A stretch of DNA of 64,000 nucleotides from Vanilla planifolia (Eukaryota > Streptophyta > Magnoliopsida > Asparagales > Orchidaceae), in contig JAIUJO010000089.1 of the NCBI GenBank assembly GCA_023846275.1, positions 1,743,652 to 1,807,651 on the forward strand, given 5' to 3'. This document shows positions 1-11,021 of the stretch, one piece after another. Position numbers and translations under genes: made by a program. The notes below the pieces were generated by a model. It was given only the letters and a program-made list of their open reading frames with translations. It ran no database searches and was not told where the DNA came from. Position 1 is the stretch's first letter. Each line of letters begins with the position of its first letter.

Positions 1-228
1 TGGGTGTAACATTCGTAAACATCTAATTTGGTTCAAATAAAACTCCCTCCTTGAACATCACAAAAGCTTAATAGTAAAATATGTAAAAAAAAATTGAAAA
101 TGAATATGTATTTCGATAGAACTTGTCAAGACTACTAAATTGGAATTTGATTCATTTGTGCCAAAACTTATTTGGAATTACTATTAATTTCTAAAATAAA
201 TAATACTAAATTGTTATTTTATTCTTAA

Positions 229-300
<72 letters not shown>

Positions 301-1820
301 TAAAATTTAAATAAAGTAATTAAAAATGTTTAATGTAATGAAATCAAAATGATGTAAATTATAGTAAAATAACTAATTCAAAGCCAAACAAATTGGACAA
401 ATGGGATAAATTATATAGTAAAGTTGCTTTGCTAAATACAATGGTCATTGAGTGCAGTGCTATTAATCATCAAGTCATAGACAAATTTAAATGATTCATA
501 AAGGTTGAAAAAATCTTATAATAAAATATTAAAAAATAAAAAACAAAAAAAAAATTTATTTGATAGAACTAATTAAGAGCTTCTAAGAACATTACTTTCA
601 TCTCAAATAGGTTTTGTTTAGAATTTTTACTAAATAGGAAACTAAATAAGCATAATTGTTAAAAACATATTTTAATATTAAGATAATATTTGTTAAATTT
701 GAAATGAGTTTAAGTAAAGTGATGTAATTTATCCAAATCTAAGTAATGTAAATGTCACTAAATAGGAGAATAAGTTGTTAGGAAAAGTTGTGTTCCAAAA
801 TACTAAGGTGATTGGGTATAATATTATAAATCCAAAAATTAGAAAAAAAATGAAACATAATAAAAAATAAGGTAAAAGATTAGAAAAAAATATTTAAAAA
901 ATTAAAAAAAAATATTTAATTTTATAGAGCTTCGCAAGATGAGTCCAATGATATTTGTTTCATCTCAAATCATCATAACTTTGAATATCTATCAAGTTCC
1001 AATATAAATAGTTATTAAAAATAAAAAATTAATATTTTTAATATTAATAAAAATGTATATTGAAGCAATGTAAATGTCATATGACACATTGTTTTGAATA
1101 TCATAGTAATTTAACAAAATTAAAGTGAAATAAAAAAGATAAATTATTTGAGATTGTCTCATTCTTAGAGCCTTAAGATAAAAAGTAAATTATCATTGAT
1201 CATTAAATGAGATACAAATAAAAAAGTCTAAATAAGTGTGCAAAAAGTGAAGTAAACAAAATATTTAAAAATATAAAAATTAATATTAAATTTGATAGAG
1301 CACATTTAGATGAGCCAAACAGTGCCTATTTCAACTTGATCTTATGTCATTTTTTATAACTATCAATTATCAAAGTAAATAATGTTAAATAAGAATAAAT
1401 TATTATTTCAATACTCAAAAAACATATATTGAAGCAAAAATAAGAGAAATTAACGTAGAGTGACAAAACCAAATCAAAGGATGTTATGGTCACACAAATG
1501 AGAAATTAAGTTTCATAAAAATATAGCCAAATCAAGGTAAAATGTTTAAAAAACTAAGATATATTTAATAAGAAAGTCTCATTGCAAGAAATTAAGGAGA
1601 TTGTGTGTGACATCCTTAATCATCAAATCACGTGCAAATGAAAATGTCTTGCAAGGTTTGAAAAATAAATTTAAAAGGTATTTAAAATTAAAAATAAATT
1701 TTTAGTTAGAAAGCATTGTTCAAGAAAAGTCAAATTATGTTTGTTATGTCTTAATCAATCATCATTTGAAATTACAATGAATTATGAAATTAAAAAAGAG
1801 TAAACAATGATAATTTTTAA
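1..1820 (-). repeat. Satellite block 1, reverse orientation
   Basis: Tandem copies of an AT-rich monomer of about 410-420 bp, read on the minus strand. On the plus strand each monomer shows the same ordered landmarks: a GAT-TGxGT-GAxATCCTTxATCATCAAAT patch (near 440, 806 and 1597), an A-rich stretch, an ATxTTTAATTxGATAGAGCTC patch, then a patch like TTTxxTCTCAATCA. These are the reverse complements of landmarks in the plus-oriented blocks further right. Copies have diverged strongly with many indels. There are no open frames of note and no gene. Confidence 0.75.
230..297. repeat. (AT)n microsatellite
   Basis: An uninterrupted run of alternating A and T of about 68 bp lies inside a satellite monomer. 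Length in the real genome is probably polymorphic, and assembly slippage here is possible. Confidence 0.97.
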
Positions 1821-4800
1821 GCATCTTATCAAAGAACTTTTTCGTACAATTTATCACTTTTCTTCAAAAGTTTTGCATTGATTTAATTATATTGCAATAA
1901 AGCACTAATTCACCACTTGTGTGATCTTTAAAATGCTTTGAGTTTCTTATGTTACTGTGCTTTATATTTATATCATTCGATATTAAGAATATTTGTACTA
2001 TACAATGAAATAATAATTTATTATTATTATGGGAAATTTATTTAGGTAATTAACAATGATTCCAAAAAAGTTGCATCAAACATAAGTCATCACACTCATG
2101 AAAATGACCTTTATGTTATTAAATTATTAGTTTTATATTTTTTAAATATTTTATGTTATTTTATGTTGTACTTTAATATTACATGATATTAGCATTTTGG
2201 AATGTCAGTTACAATATAATTTGTTTCATTTCTCTCAATGTTTTGATTTTATTTTTATGTATTACTACAAAACTCTAATTCTCCTCTTGTCTGATCTTTG
2301 ATTTACTTAAATTTTGTTGTATAAGATTACATGAATTAATCTTATTTTGGATTTAAGATATATATGTCTAGTATTAAAAAATAATTTATTATTATTGATG
2401 TAGATTTTCATTGGAAAATAGCATTTATTTGAAATGAGGTTTGGTCTAGGTGAAAAAATGTTGTTAGAATCATGTCTGTAAACTCTCTTGAATTAATCAT
2501 AGTTTTTTATTTTTACATATTTTACCATATAGAATTTTGCAACACCATACGAGGTATTTTATTTTGTATCTAATTTAATGATTGAGGTTGTAACACTTGA
2601 TCTTATTTCTATATTGAAGTCAGACCTACCCATTAAATTTACATCTTCTCACGTTTCACATTTATTTTGCTATATCACTATGTAAGTGCAAATTTTCTCC
2701 AATGTGATCTTCAAATTATAGTGATTTGGTTATATTTCATTACTTCAATTTACCTCATTTAGGATTAATATTTATTTACTTAATATTAAAATAATTATTT
2801 GTTAATGTTTATGATTTTTTCTTTGTTAATTTTTAGTATTTCTAAATGAGGTCTAATCAAGATGAAACAAAGATTGTTGGACACTTGACAAGATTTATAT
2901 AATTAAATTCTTGGATTTATATTTTTTAATATTTTTATTTCTACACATTTTATAAAATATTTTTATTTTTATGTAGTTTACACTCATAAATGTTATACTA
3001 GATTTTTATAGCACTTTGGTATGTAATGTTTCTATAAAATTTATCTCCTTTTTTTCAAAATTTCACTTTCATTGCATGTATCATTAGGATTATCAAATTC
3101 TCCACTTTTGTGACAAATAAATCACTTTTATTTGGATATATTATATTATTATAATTTATTCAGTTAAAATTTTAATTTATATTTCTTAAATTTCTAAATA
3201 ATAATTATTTGTAATTTATGTTTAATCAATTTTTTAATTCGTAGTGATTCAATATGAAGTCTAAAGGAGACGAAATAAATTTCATTTGACTCATCTTAAT
3301 AAGCTCAATGCAATTAAATATTAAATTTGATATTTTTAAATATTTTATTTTCTTACCTTTGGGCATGTTTTATGAGAAATTTTGATTCAAACTAATTTTT
3401 ATAATAAATAATGCTACACTCGTTATCATTAGTTGTTTAAAACATAATTTTCTCACAAAATTTATCTTATTTTTTTAAATGTTTCACTTTTATTAGGATA
3501 TATTACTATGAAACTCCAATCCTCCTCTAGTTCACCCATTCCTTTCTTTGATTTGGTTGTATTATATTTTATCAATTTATCTAATTTTTAGCTTTGTTAT
3601 TCATGTCTTATTTGTCTTGATAATTTGGAGTAATTTTGAATGAGATTTGATGGTGATAAGAAAAATGCCATTTGAATTGCGTTAATAACATCTTTAAATT
3701 AAATATTAATTTTTTATCTTTAAATATTTTAATTTTTATTATTTAGGAATATTGTTCAAAATATTTTAGTTCCTATCTTATTTGATGATCAATAATGTCA
3801 TGCTTGATCTCCTTAGCATCTGAGAGTAAAAATTTTCCTTTGCAATATATCTCTTTTCTACAAAGTTCTTTTACAAAATTGGTTATATTACAAGTTCACT
3901 CATATTCTCTCTTTGTGAGACCTTTAAATTATTATGATTTAGTTATATTAAATTGCTTCAATTTATCTTATTTGAACTTTAACATATATTTACTTCATAT
4001 GAAAATGATAATTTATTGTTTTCTATTCTTATTTAATTTAGTAATTTGTAATAATCCAAAATGAGGTCCATTCAAGAAGAAACAATCATCAATGAACTCA
4101 TCTCGATGAGCTCTATCTAATTAAATAATCATTTTTTATATTTTAATATCATGTTGTTTTTAGTTTTCTATCTTGATTTGCTAAACATTTGATTTATACA
4201 AGATTTGTCATTCATTGGTACTACAATCAACCCTAAATATTTTTTTATCTAACTTTTATGTACAACCTTTTTTCAAATGTTTCATTTAGATTTTGTTGTA
4301 TTACTTCAAAACTCGAATTAACCCCTCATGTGACCTTTACAAGTCTTTGAATTTCTTGTATTATATTACTTCGATTTGTCTTATTTTAACTTTAATATAT
4401 ATTGCTAAATTTAAAATAATAGTTTTTTATATTTTTTATTATTTTTAATATTTTTAAATATTTCATTTTCTCTAATTTAGTGTTCTTTAAGGTACATTTT
4501 TATATGTATCTAATTTGAAAATCTAGCATGCTACACTCACTATCTAGCACTTTGAATGCTATATTATTGTACAACTTATTTCATTCAATATATTCTTTTC
4601 ACATTAAATTGGTCATATTACAATGTGTCTCCGAATCGCCTCTCTCGTGAAGTTTATATTACTTTAATTTTGTCAAGCTAGATTGCTTTAATTTATCTTA
4701 TTTTTGACTTAAAAATATAATTATTTAATATTAAAATAAAACTTTATCATTATTTATGTTTATTTTGTTTTGTAATTCAAAGAAATTCAAATTGATATGT

Positions 4801-5945
4801 GATCAAATGAAACCAATGTTGTTCGAAATTTTTTTAGGAGCTCTACCCAATTAAATTTTAAGTTTTATATTTTTAAATATTTTTTTGATGTTTAGATCCC
4901 TTAAGTTTTATAGAATGTAACTTTCTCATACAATATATCTTTTTTCTTTTAATTTTTTTTATTTGAATTTGTTATGTTACTATTAAACTCTAATTCATCT
5001 TTATTCTAAAAATAGCATCCCTTTGATTTAGTCATGTTACATTTCAACAATTTATCTAATTTAAGCTTTACTAAATATTTTCTTAATATTATAATAGAAA
5101 CTTATAAATATTTAAGCCTATCTAATTTTGTAATTTGTGTATTTTTAAATGTAGTCCAATAAAGTTGAAACAATAATTCATTTGACTCTCTAGTTAAATT
5201 TTTTCAAATTAAGTATTTTATTTTGTTATTTTAAGTATTTTATTTTACAGTTTTTGGAACACTTTTTGAAAGATTAAATTAGTACCATATTTGATTATTG
5301 TGGATGTTATGCTCAATCTTTTTAATACCGTACAAAACAAATTTCTTACAATGTTTATCACATTTTCAATTTTTTAATTTTTTATTTTTATTAGTCTATA
5401 TAACTATGTTACTCTAAACTTCTTTACATATTTTATTTTTTTAAAGTATTTTAAGCTTGATGTCCTTAGTACCTTGCAATGGAATTTTGCTAAACAATTT
5501 ATCTCGTATGTTCAAATTGTTTGGTGAGAAGTTTTTAATTTACCATGAAACTCTTATTTCCACCTGTGTGATGTTTACATCATTTTATTTGATTATGTTT
5601 AATTTCTTCAATTTATCTCATTTAGGTTCAATATATGTTTACTCAATATTAAAAAATAATTTAATATTTTTTATGCCTATTTAATTTGGTTATTTATAAC
5701 AACAACAAATAAGGAAATATCATGGTGGAAGAAACTTTTTTAGACCCAGCTCGATGGGATTTAATCAATAAAATTTTTACTCCTATATTTTTAAATTATT
5801 TTTATGATTTTTAAATTTTTTATGAGTCATTTCCATTTGTACTTAATTTCTTTTGATTTTGTTATTTAATTACTTCAATTTACCTTATTTTTACTTTAAC
5901 ATATATTTCCCAAACATTAAAATAATATTTTTTTACTATTTTTAA
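1821..5945 (+). repeat. Satellite block 2, forward orientation
   Basis: About ten monomers of the same satellite, now on the plus strand. The anchor 'TTTATCTCATTT-like patch followed by TTxxCTTTGATTTxGTTATATTA' recurs near 1850, 2225, 2640, 3040, 3456, 3844, 4248, 4576, 4940 and 5355. Spacing is mostly 375-415 bp. Each anchor follows a patch resembling GATCTCCTTAGTATCTTGGA and precedes a patch resembling CTCCTCTCATGTGACCTTT. Short open frames (3795-4064, 5457-5684) are chance runs within monomers and are not called as genes. Confidence 0.85.
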
Positions 5946-6693
5946 TTATGTATTTCCTTAATAACCAAATATACCAAAAGAACTCAAATAGTAACTAAAC
6001 AAACATCACTACCCTCGTTTTATTTGTTTCATCTTGGTAGGACCACATTTGGAATTTCTATAAATTATCAAATTAAATAATTATAAATAATAAAATATTA
6101 TCATTTTAATTTTAACTAAATATAGCATAGTTAAATTTGAGAAATTTACAAAATATTATATAATTAAATTTTAAAAAATTAAAAAATAAAATAAATTATA
6201 CAAGAAAATAAAAATCCAAAATAATAATAAGATTAAACAATACATCTGATGCTATTAAATTAGGTGTGACAAAATTATCTTATAAAATATGCTAAAATTT
6301 TAGAAAATAAAATTTATTAAAAAAAAATATATATTTAATATGATAGGGCTCATTAAGTCATGTTTAGTCAAGTTTGTTTCTTCTTAATCAAAATTTCCCT
6401 TGTAGTTGCAAATAATTACTTAACTAAATAAGAATAAACAACAAAAAATTAATATGTTAAAATAAAATAAATATATATTAAAGCATAACCAGCACAAATT
6501 GAAGTAGTGTAATATAAGCATATAAACTTATGTTAATTTCAATTGAAACAAAATTTTGTGTCACATAGTAGTATTGTCAAATCAAAGAAAACAATTTGAA
6601 GAAATGAGATATATTTTATAGGAAAGCAACATTTGAAGTTATTATGGTGATCCTCTGTAACACCCTTGATAGTTAAAAAAATAAAAATAAGAT
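5946..6693 (-). repeat. Satellite block 3, left part, reverse orientation
   Basis: Reverse-oriented satellite resumes near 5946-6000, where the plus strand again shows TTTGTTTCATCTTGGTAGGACCxCATTTGGAAT-like sequence. It runs to the retrotransposon at 6694. The monomer broken by the insertion continues in the same orientation at 17312. Confidence 0.75.
6689..6693. repeat. Target-site duplication, left copy (AAGAT)
   Basis: AAGAT directly precedes the left LTR and is repeated exactly at 17307-17311 after the right LTR. A 5-bp duplication is the size made by Ty3/Gypsy integrases. This fixes both element ends to the base. Confidence 0.95.
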
Positions 6694-6704
6694 TATTACA
6701 CCCC

Positions 6705-6738
<34 letters not shown>

Positions 6739-7550
6739 TATAGACAGCTCAGATCGTCCCATACCAACCTGAGTAGCCTACGAAAAACATAGGATATAAC
6801 ACATCATTACACACCTACTTTCCTTAACTATGTGGATCCCATCTCCCGGGCACACCGTCAAATCAGGTTCATGACTCCTGAATTAACTGATGAACTCGCG
6901 CAATGTTACTCCTACTAGACCCAATACTTCTAACCCATACCGGTAGGAGAACCGATCTAATAGAAGTCTGAACCCCCAAGGTTAAGTTCCATAGTCATGT
7001 AATGACCTCACCATCAACAAAAAAAAATATATATAACATCCACCGATATGAAATGGTGCTCCACACACCATACCGTAAAGATAGAAAATAAGATAGTGTA
7101 TAAAAATGTAACTCATATGAAAAGTCACAGTCCATCAAATACCACATCATCCATCTGAGTACATGAGTCAGAATCACCCTCACATAATACAAGACATAAG
7201 AATAACAGTCTCACTGAATACATCCAACAGCAACAACAAACTAACCAGAATGTCTCAGAAAATCAAAGATCAGATCTCCTCCACTAGCCTACTGATCACG
7301 ATCCCACCTAAAGCTGGGTGGCGTCAAGTCTGCCGAGCCACTGGAAAAATATAGATAACAAAGGAATGAGCTACGCCCAGTAGGAAAGACAGTTAGTAAA
7401 AAAAAACTCTCATGCAAGAGAAGGATAATAGTAAGAGTATAGAAATACAGCATAACAATGTAAGGTAGAAAGGCACTCTCAGTCCCAGACTCTGACCAAC
7501 CACAGTCACCCCCAGTCACACCAGAGTAGCTCTCCTCTGTGCTCCCAAGC

Positions 7551-7639
7551 AGCATGCCAGCGGGACACGCCCATCTCTGCGCACGCATGGCGCCTAGGCA
7601 AAGCATGCCAGCGGGACACGCCCATCTCTGTGCACGCAT
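7551..7639. repeat. 51-bp-period tandem repeat within the 3' LTR
   Basis: Two nearly identical 38-bp copies (7551-7588 and 7602-7639), beginning AGCATGCCAGCGGGACACGC and differing by one base, lie 51 bp apart. The same pair occurs in the other LTR at 15131-15219, so the duplication predates this insertion. Confidence 0.92.
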
Positions 7640-8340
7640 CACAACGCCTAGCACCCGACACCGCAGCGTCTCTCGTCAATCAATCTTCTGGAGACTATAG
7701 ACAGAACCAGTCACATAGATCTCTAGCCAACGTGAGACACCCCTGCCACCCTCAGGCACGCAGGCCTACACACTTGACTAGCCACGGCGAGTCACCCCTG
7801 CCACTGCCACTCTCAGGCGCACAGGCCTACACTCATGGACCAGAAGAGATCGACTCAGCCACCGTCCCAAGAAGTCCTCTCCCAACAATTTCCATAGAAG
7901 CTCACGCCCCTACAGTCATTGCCAAGCTCTAACTCCAAGATTCAGCAACATGTGTCCAGATACAACAAGGCGCATACCAGTCCACATGTATACTGTGAAA
8001 GCTAAGTCTGTACTGCACAGTTACCTACCACAACTACCTTAAAACATCATATAGGGCCTATAGTAGTCCGGTCCAATATGCCAATCCATGAAATATGCCA
8101 ACACTGAGTAAACTGACTCAATCCATGTCATTGCCATCCAAGCAACACAAACTGTACCAAAATTCTGACTATTCTGGTAGCACCCAAGTGTCACACTTCC
8201 TTCCAACTAATCCAGCTGCACTGAATTTATGGGTAATTTCAAACAGTCAATTTCAACTTGGCTACGTGATTTCCAAAAATCACCTCTTCCTCACTTCAGG
8301 AAATTTTAGTTTCCAAAATAAATTTCTGCCCTTTATCCAT

Positions 8341-8420
8341 TTTCCGAAATTCGGAATAAATTTCCGAATTTAAAATCCGCATATCCTTTTTCCGAAAATT
8401 CGGATTAATTTCCGAATTAA
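8341..8420. repeat. Cluster of short CCGAA/TTCGG inverted repeats in the 3' LTR
   Basis: Within about 80 bp the motifs TTCCGAAATTCGGAA, TTTCCGAATT, TTCCGAAAATTCGGAT and TTTCCGAATT occur in succession. Two are perfect or near-perfect palindromes. The cluster is conserved in the other LTR at 15921-16000. It could be a protein-binding array or a structured stretch of the LTR transcript; I cannot tell which. Confidence 0.8.
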
Positions 8421-9726
8421 ATTTTTTTTTTCTCCCGCTTCTCTCTCATCCGCGCCGCACTTCCCCTGAACCGGTTCTCGTCGCCAGTTCGGAACCCTTA
8501 CGCGCTGAGCCGAGAACCCCGCCGGCCGAAGTTAATAATCTGAATTCGGGCCGACGCTTAACATATAAATATTAATAATTAAAATAATTATTCCCTTAAT
8601 AATCTGACTAATCCCTAATTAGCCCTAATTCATCCCCTTCCTTCGCCCGTCGCCCGCAAAATTCTAACCGTCGACTTTCCGGAAGTCTCCGTTTTCCCCG
8701 TCGATTTCCGGCGACCGAACGCAAGGGAACGCTAGCCTAAAGCTCGTACTAGCCTAAAAATTCCATATAATCAAGTCGCGAAGCTAAATGTCCATGCAAA
8801 AATTTTCGCCGAAGTGTTGTCCGATCCAACTATGCCAATTCATGAAATTAAAATCATTCTAGCATTCATATAACCTGAATAATGGCAATATGATAATATC
8901 AAAACCTAAGGCATGCTTCTATGCACAGAAATTCCAATTCGGCGGAAATTTTATATATATTCTTCTTCATAAAAAAAAAGAAACCCTAAAATGCTAAAAT
9001 AAATAAATTGCATTAATCAATTCCAAAAACCCATATCCGCATGCTCAAGTAGCTATTTGAAAAATAATCCATATTTTTAATTTGCTAAATAGCTAATTTA
9101 ATCTGAATTTCCTACCTTTGCTCGCCGGTGACGGTGAAGTTCGCACGCGATCAACTGCAGCTCCTCGCCGAACGAAACCGGTACAAAAATGCTCGCCTCT
9201 GACCCGCGAACCTCCGGTTACCAAAAGCCCCTTGGAAGGCTGCCGGAAAGTATCGCCGTTCGCCGCGAACACTTCGCCTCTAGCCGCCGTTCGAAACCCT
9301 AACAGCCGAACAATTTAGGTTAAATACCCAGCTTAAACCGGTAATAACCCGTTAAGACCCATCAAGCGCCGGTTGATCTTCCAAAAACGCCGCTTAACAC
9401 CCGATCAGCCGGTTAATCTCCACCGCTGATCTCGCCCGTCCGATCCGCTTATCCACGGCTTATCCAAACGCACGCGCAAACGCACCTCGGCGAACCGCCC
9501 CTCCTTCGCTGAACCGCTCCGGTCCGGTTCACGCGCGGTAAAAGAAAAAAAATCCTAATTCTGGTTTTTAAAAAAATCTCGGTGCTCCGAAAAATCCCCA
9601 GAAAATTTCAGAAATTCCAATAGCCTCAAATTGAGCTCCTGTCTCATCCTACTGTCGATCTGAAATCATCCAAGCCACAATTGAATTATTGAAGATTAAA
9701 CCTATAATATTTTACCAGGTATAACA

Positions 9727-9739
9727 ATCTCCCCACCTT
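9727..9739 (-). other. Polypurine tract
   Basis: In the sense direction AAGGTGGGGAGAT sits directly before the 3' LTR (TGTTATACC) and two bases after the integrase stop codon. Position and purine content fit the plus-strand DNA primer of LTR retrotransposons. Confidence 0.85.
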
Positions 9740-9740
9740 A

Positions 9741-11018
9741 TCAGGAATTTCGCCCTCGAAATTCAGCAAGAAGTTCCGGCCACTTTTCCGCAACATCCTG
9801 CTCTAGCTCCCAGGTTGCCTCCCTTTCGTCATGTCTATTCCACAGAAACTTGATCATAGGAAACGACCTGTTCCTCAGCTGCCTGCAGCTCTCCTCGAGA
9901 ATGCGAACTGGCAGTTCCACATAAGAAGAATCTGGTGCCACTTGCAAACCAGGAAGATCATCACCGATACAATGAGAAGGATCTGGCACATATCTCTTGA
10001 GATTCGAAACATGAAACACATTGTGAATCCCAGACAGATGCTCAGGAAGTGCCAACCTGTAAGCCACTTCACCAATCCTCTCTAGAATAGGATAGGGTCC
10101 AATGTAACGAGGTCGAAGCTTAGAAGACTTGCCAAACCTGAATAGACCTCGCATAGGACTGATCTTCAGGAATACCCTATCTCCCACAGAGAACTCAACA
10201 GCTCTGTGCTTAGGATCATAATATTTCGTCTGGCGATCTTGCACAGTACGTAATCTGTCCTGCAATAACTTGACTTCTGCTGCGGTCTCCTCCACAATCT
10301 GGGGTCCCCACACTCTCCTGGAATCACCCTCCTCCCAACAAAGAGGAGATCTACACTGACGTCCATATAGTGCCTCGTAAGGTGCCATACCAATCGACGC
10401 CTGAAAACTGTTATTATACACAAATTCTATCAAGGGTAATCGTATGGCCCAATCAGCTGAGTAAGTCTGTATGCTCAGGCGTAGCAAATCCTCTAAGGTC
10501 CGAATAGTCCGCTCAGACTGTCCATCTGTCTGAGGATGATAAGCAGTACTGAACTTCAACTGTGTACCCATGGCAGTGTGTAAGCTCCTCCAAAACTGTG
10601 ATATGAACTTGGCGTCTCTGTCAGAAATAATAGATCGGGGAATCCTATGCAATCTGACAATCTGCTGAATATATACCTCTGCCAACTGTGCCGCTGAATC
10701 CGTCTTCTTAATTGATAAGAAATGGGCTGACTTGGTCAATCGATCCACGATGACCCAAATGGCGTCAAAACCTTGTCTGGTACGAGGAAGACCAGTCACA
10801 AAGTCCATAGTGATGTCATCCCATTTCCATTCCGGAATCGGCAATCTCTGCAACAATCCTCCAGGTCTCTGGTGCTCGGCCTTAACTTGCTGACATGTAA
10901 GGCACTTCCTAACAAAAGCAGCAACATCTGCCTTCAAACCTCTCCACCAGAAAACACTCCTCAAATTCCTGTACATCTTGACTTCTCCAGGGTGCATAGC
11001 CAAAGTTCCATAATGAGC
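9741..11018 (-). CDS. Integrase with chromodomain-like C-terminus (3' part of pol)
   Basis: The open frame downstream of the TAG at 11019-11021, in the same frame as the upstream polyprotein. Counting from a TTG at 11003 it is 420 residues; there is no reason to think translation starts there. It encodes the enzyme that inserts element DNA. Visible parts: an HHCC zinc-binding region (final cysteines CLTC at 34-37); a catalytic core with D67 (MDFVTGLP), D128 (SDRD) and E164 (DGQSERT), giving the D,D35E spacing; a GPY motif near 302; and a tail from about 364 (PVRILEE through EATWEL) resembling the divergent group II chromodomain of Tekay/Del elements. That tail is thought to bind heterochromatin marks, which would fit insertion into a satellite, though this is inference. 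The stop lies two bases from the polypurine tract. Confidence 0.93.
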   Translation of the reverse strand, partial: AHYGTLAMHPGEVKMYRNLRSVFWWRGLKADVAAFVRKCLTCQQVKAEHQRPGGLLQRLPIPEWKWDDITMDFVTGLPRTRQGFDAIWVIVDRLTKSAHFLSIKKTDSAAQLAEVYIQQIVRLHRIPRSIISDRDAKFISQFWRSLHTAMGTQLKFSTAYHPQTDGQSERTIRTLEDLLRLSIQTYSADWAIRLPLIEFVYNNSFQASIGMAPYEALYGRQCRSPLCWEEGDSRRVWGPQIVEETAAEVKLLQDRLRTVQDRQTKYYDPKHRAVEFSVGDRVFLKISPMRGLFRFGKSSKLRPRYIGPYPILERIGEVAYRLALPEHLSGIHNVFHVSNLKRYVPDPSHCIGDDLPGLQVAPDSSYVELPVRILEESCRQLRNRSFPMIKFLWNRHDEREATWELEQDVAEKWPELLAEFRGRNS

Positions 11019-11021
11019 CTA
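11019..11021 (-). other. In-frame TAG splitting pol between RNase H and integrase
   Basis: The sense codon series runs CTT-CGA-TAG-GCT-CAT. The frame is otherwise continuous for over 4.3 kb, and protein similarity to Gypsy pol continues straight across. A single substitution explains it better than a designed stop, because chromoviruses do not normally separate RNase H and integrase by readthrough. A sequencing error is also possible. Confidence 0.9.

Larger units (their letters stand above)
6694..9726 (-). repeat. 3' LTR of the chromovirus
   Basis: A 3033-bp direct repeat of 14262-17306. On the plus strand it starts TATTACACCCC and ends GGTATAACA. The other LTR starts TGTTACACCCC, so the expected TG has become TA here (position 6695). 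Outer ends form the short inverted repeat TGTTA/TAACA. Just inside the left edge is a 29-base T tract (6707-6735). Small open frames in the LTR (for example 7630-7932) recur at the matching place in the other LTR and are not called as genes. Confidence 0.95.

Noticed and set aside
3795-4064. 89-codon frame in the satellite (also 5457-5684, 24684-24869, 26122-26307, 26793-27038)
   Set aside because: They fall in the same monomer region in different copies, are rich in F, L and I as expected from T-rich DNA, and are not kept open between monomers.
6655-6668. TGTAACACCCTTG in the left flank as a second LTR edge
   Set aside because: It resembles the LTR start TGTTACACCCC but is the normal satellite landmark GTAACATCCTTGAT in reverse orientation, and the target duplication lies further right.
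7630-7932. 100-codon frame in the 3' LTR, repeated at 15210-15512
   Set aside because: Its presence in both LTRs only reflects LTR identity. No known domain, no promoter context, and it is antisense to the element.
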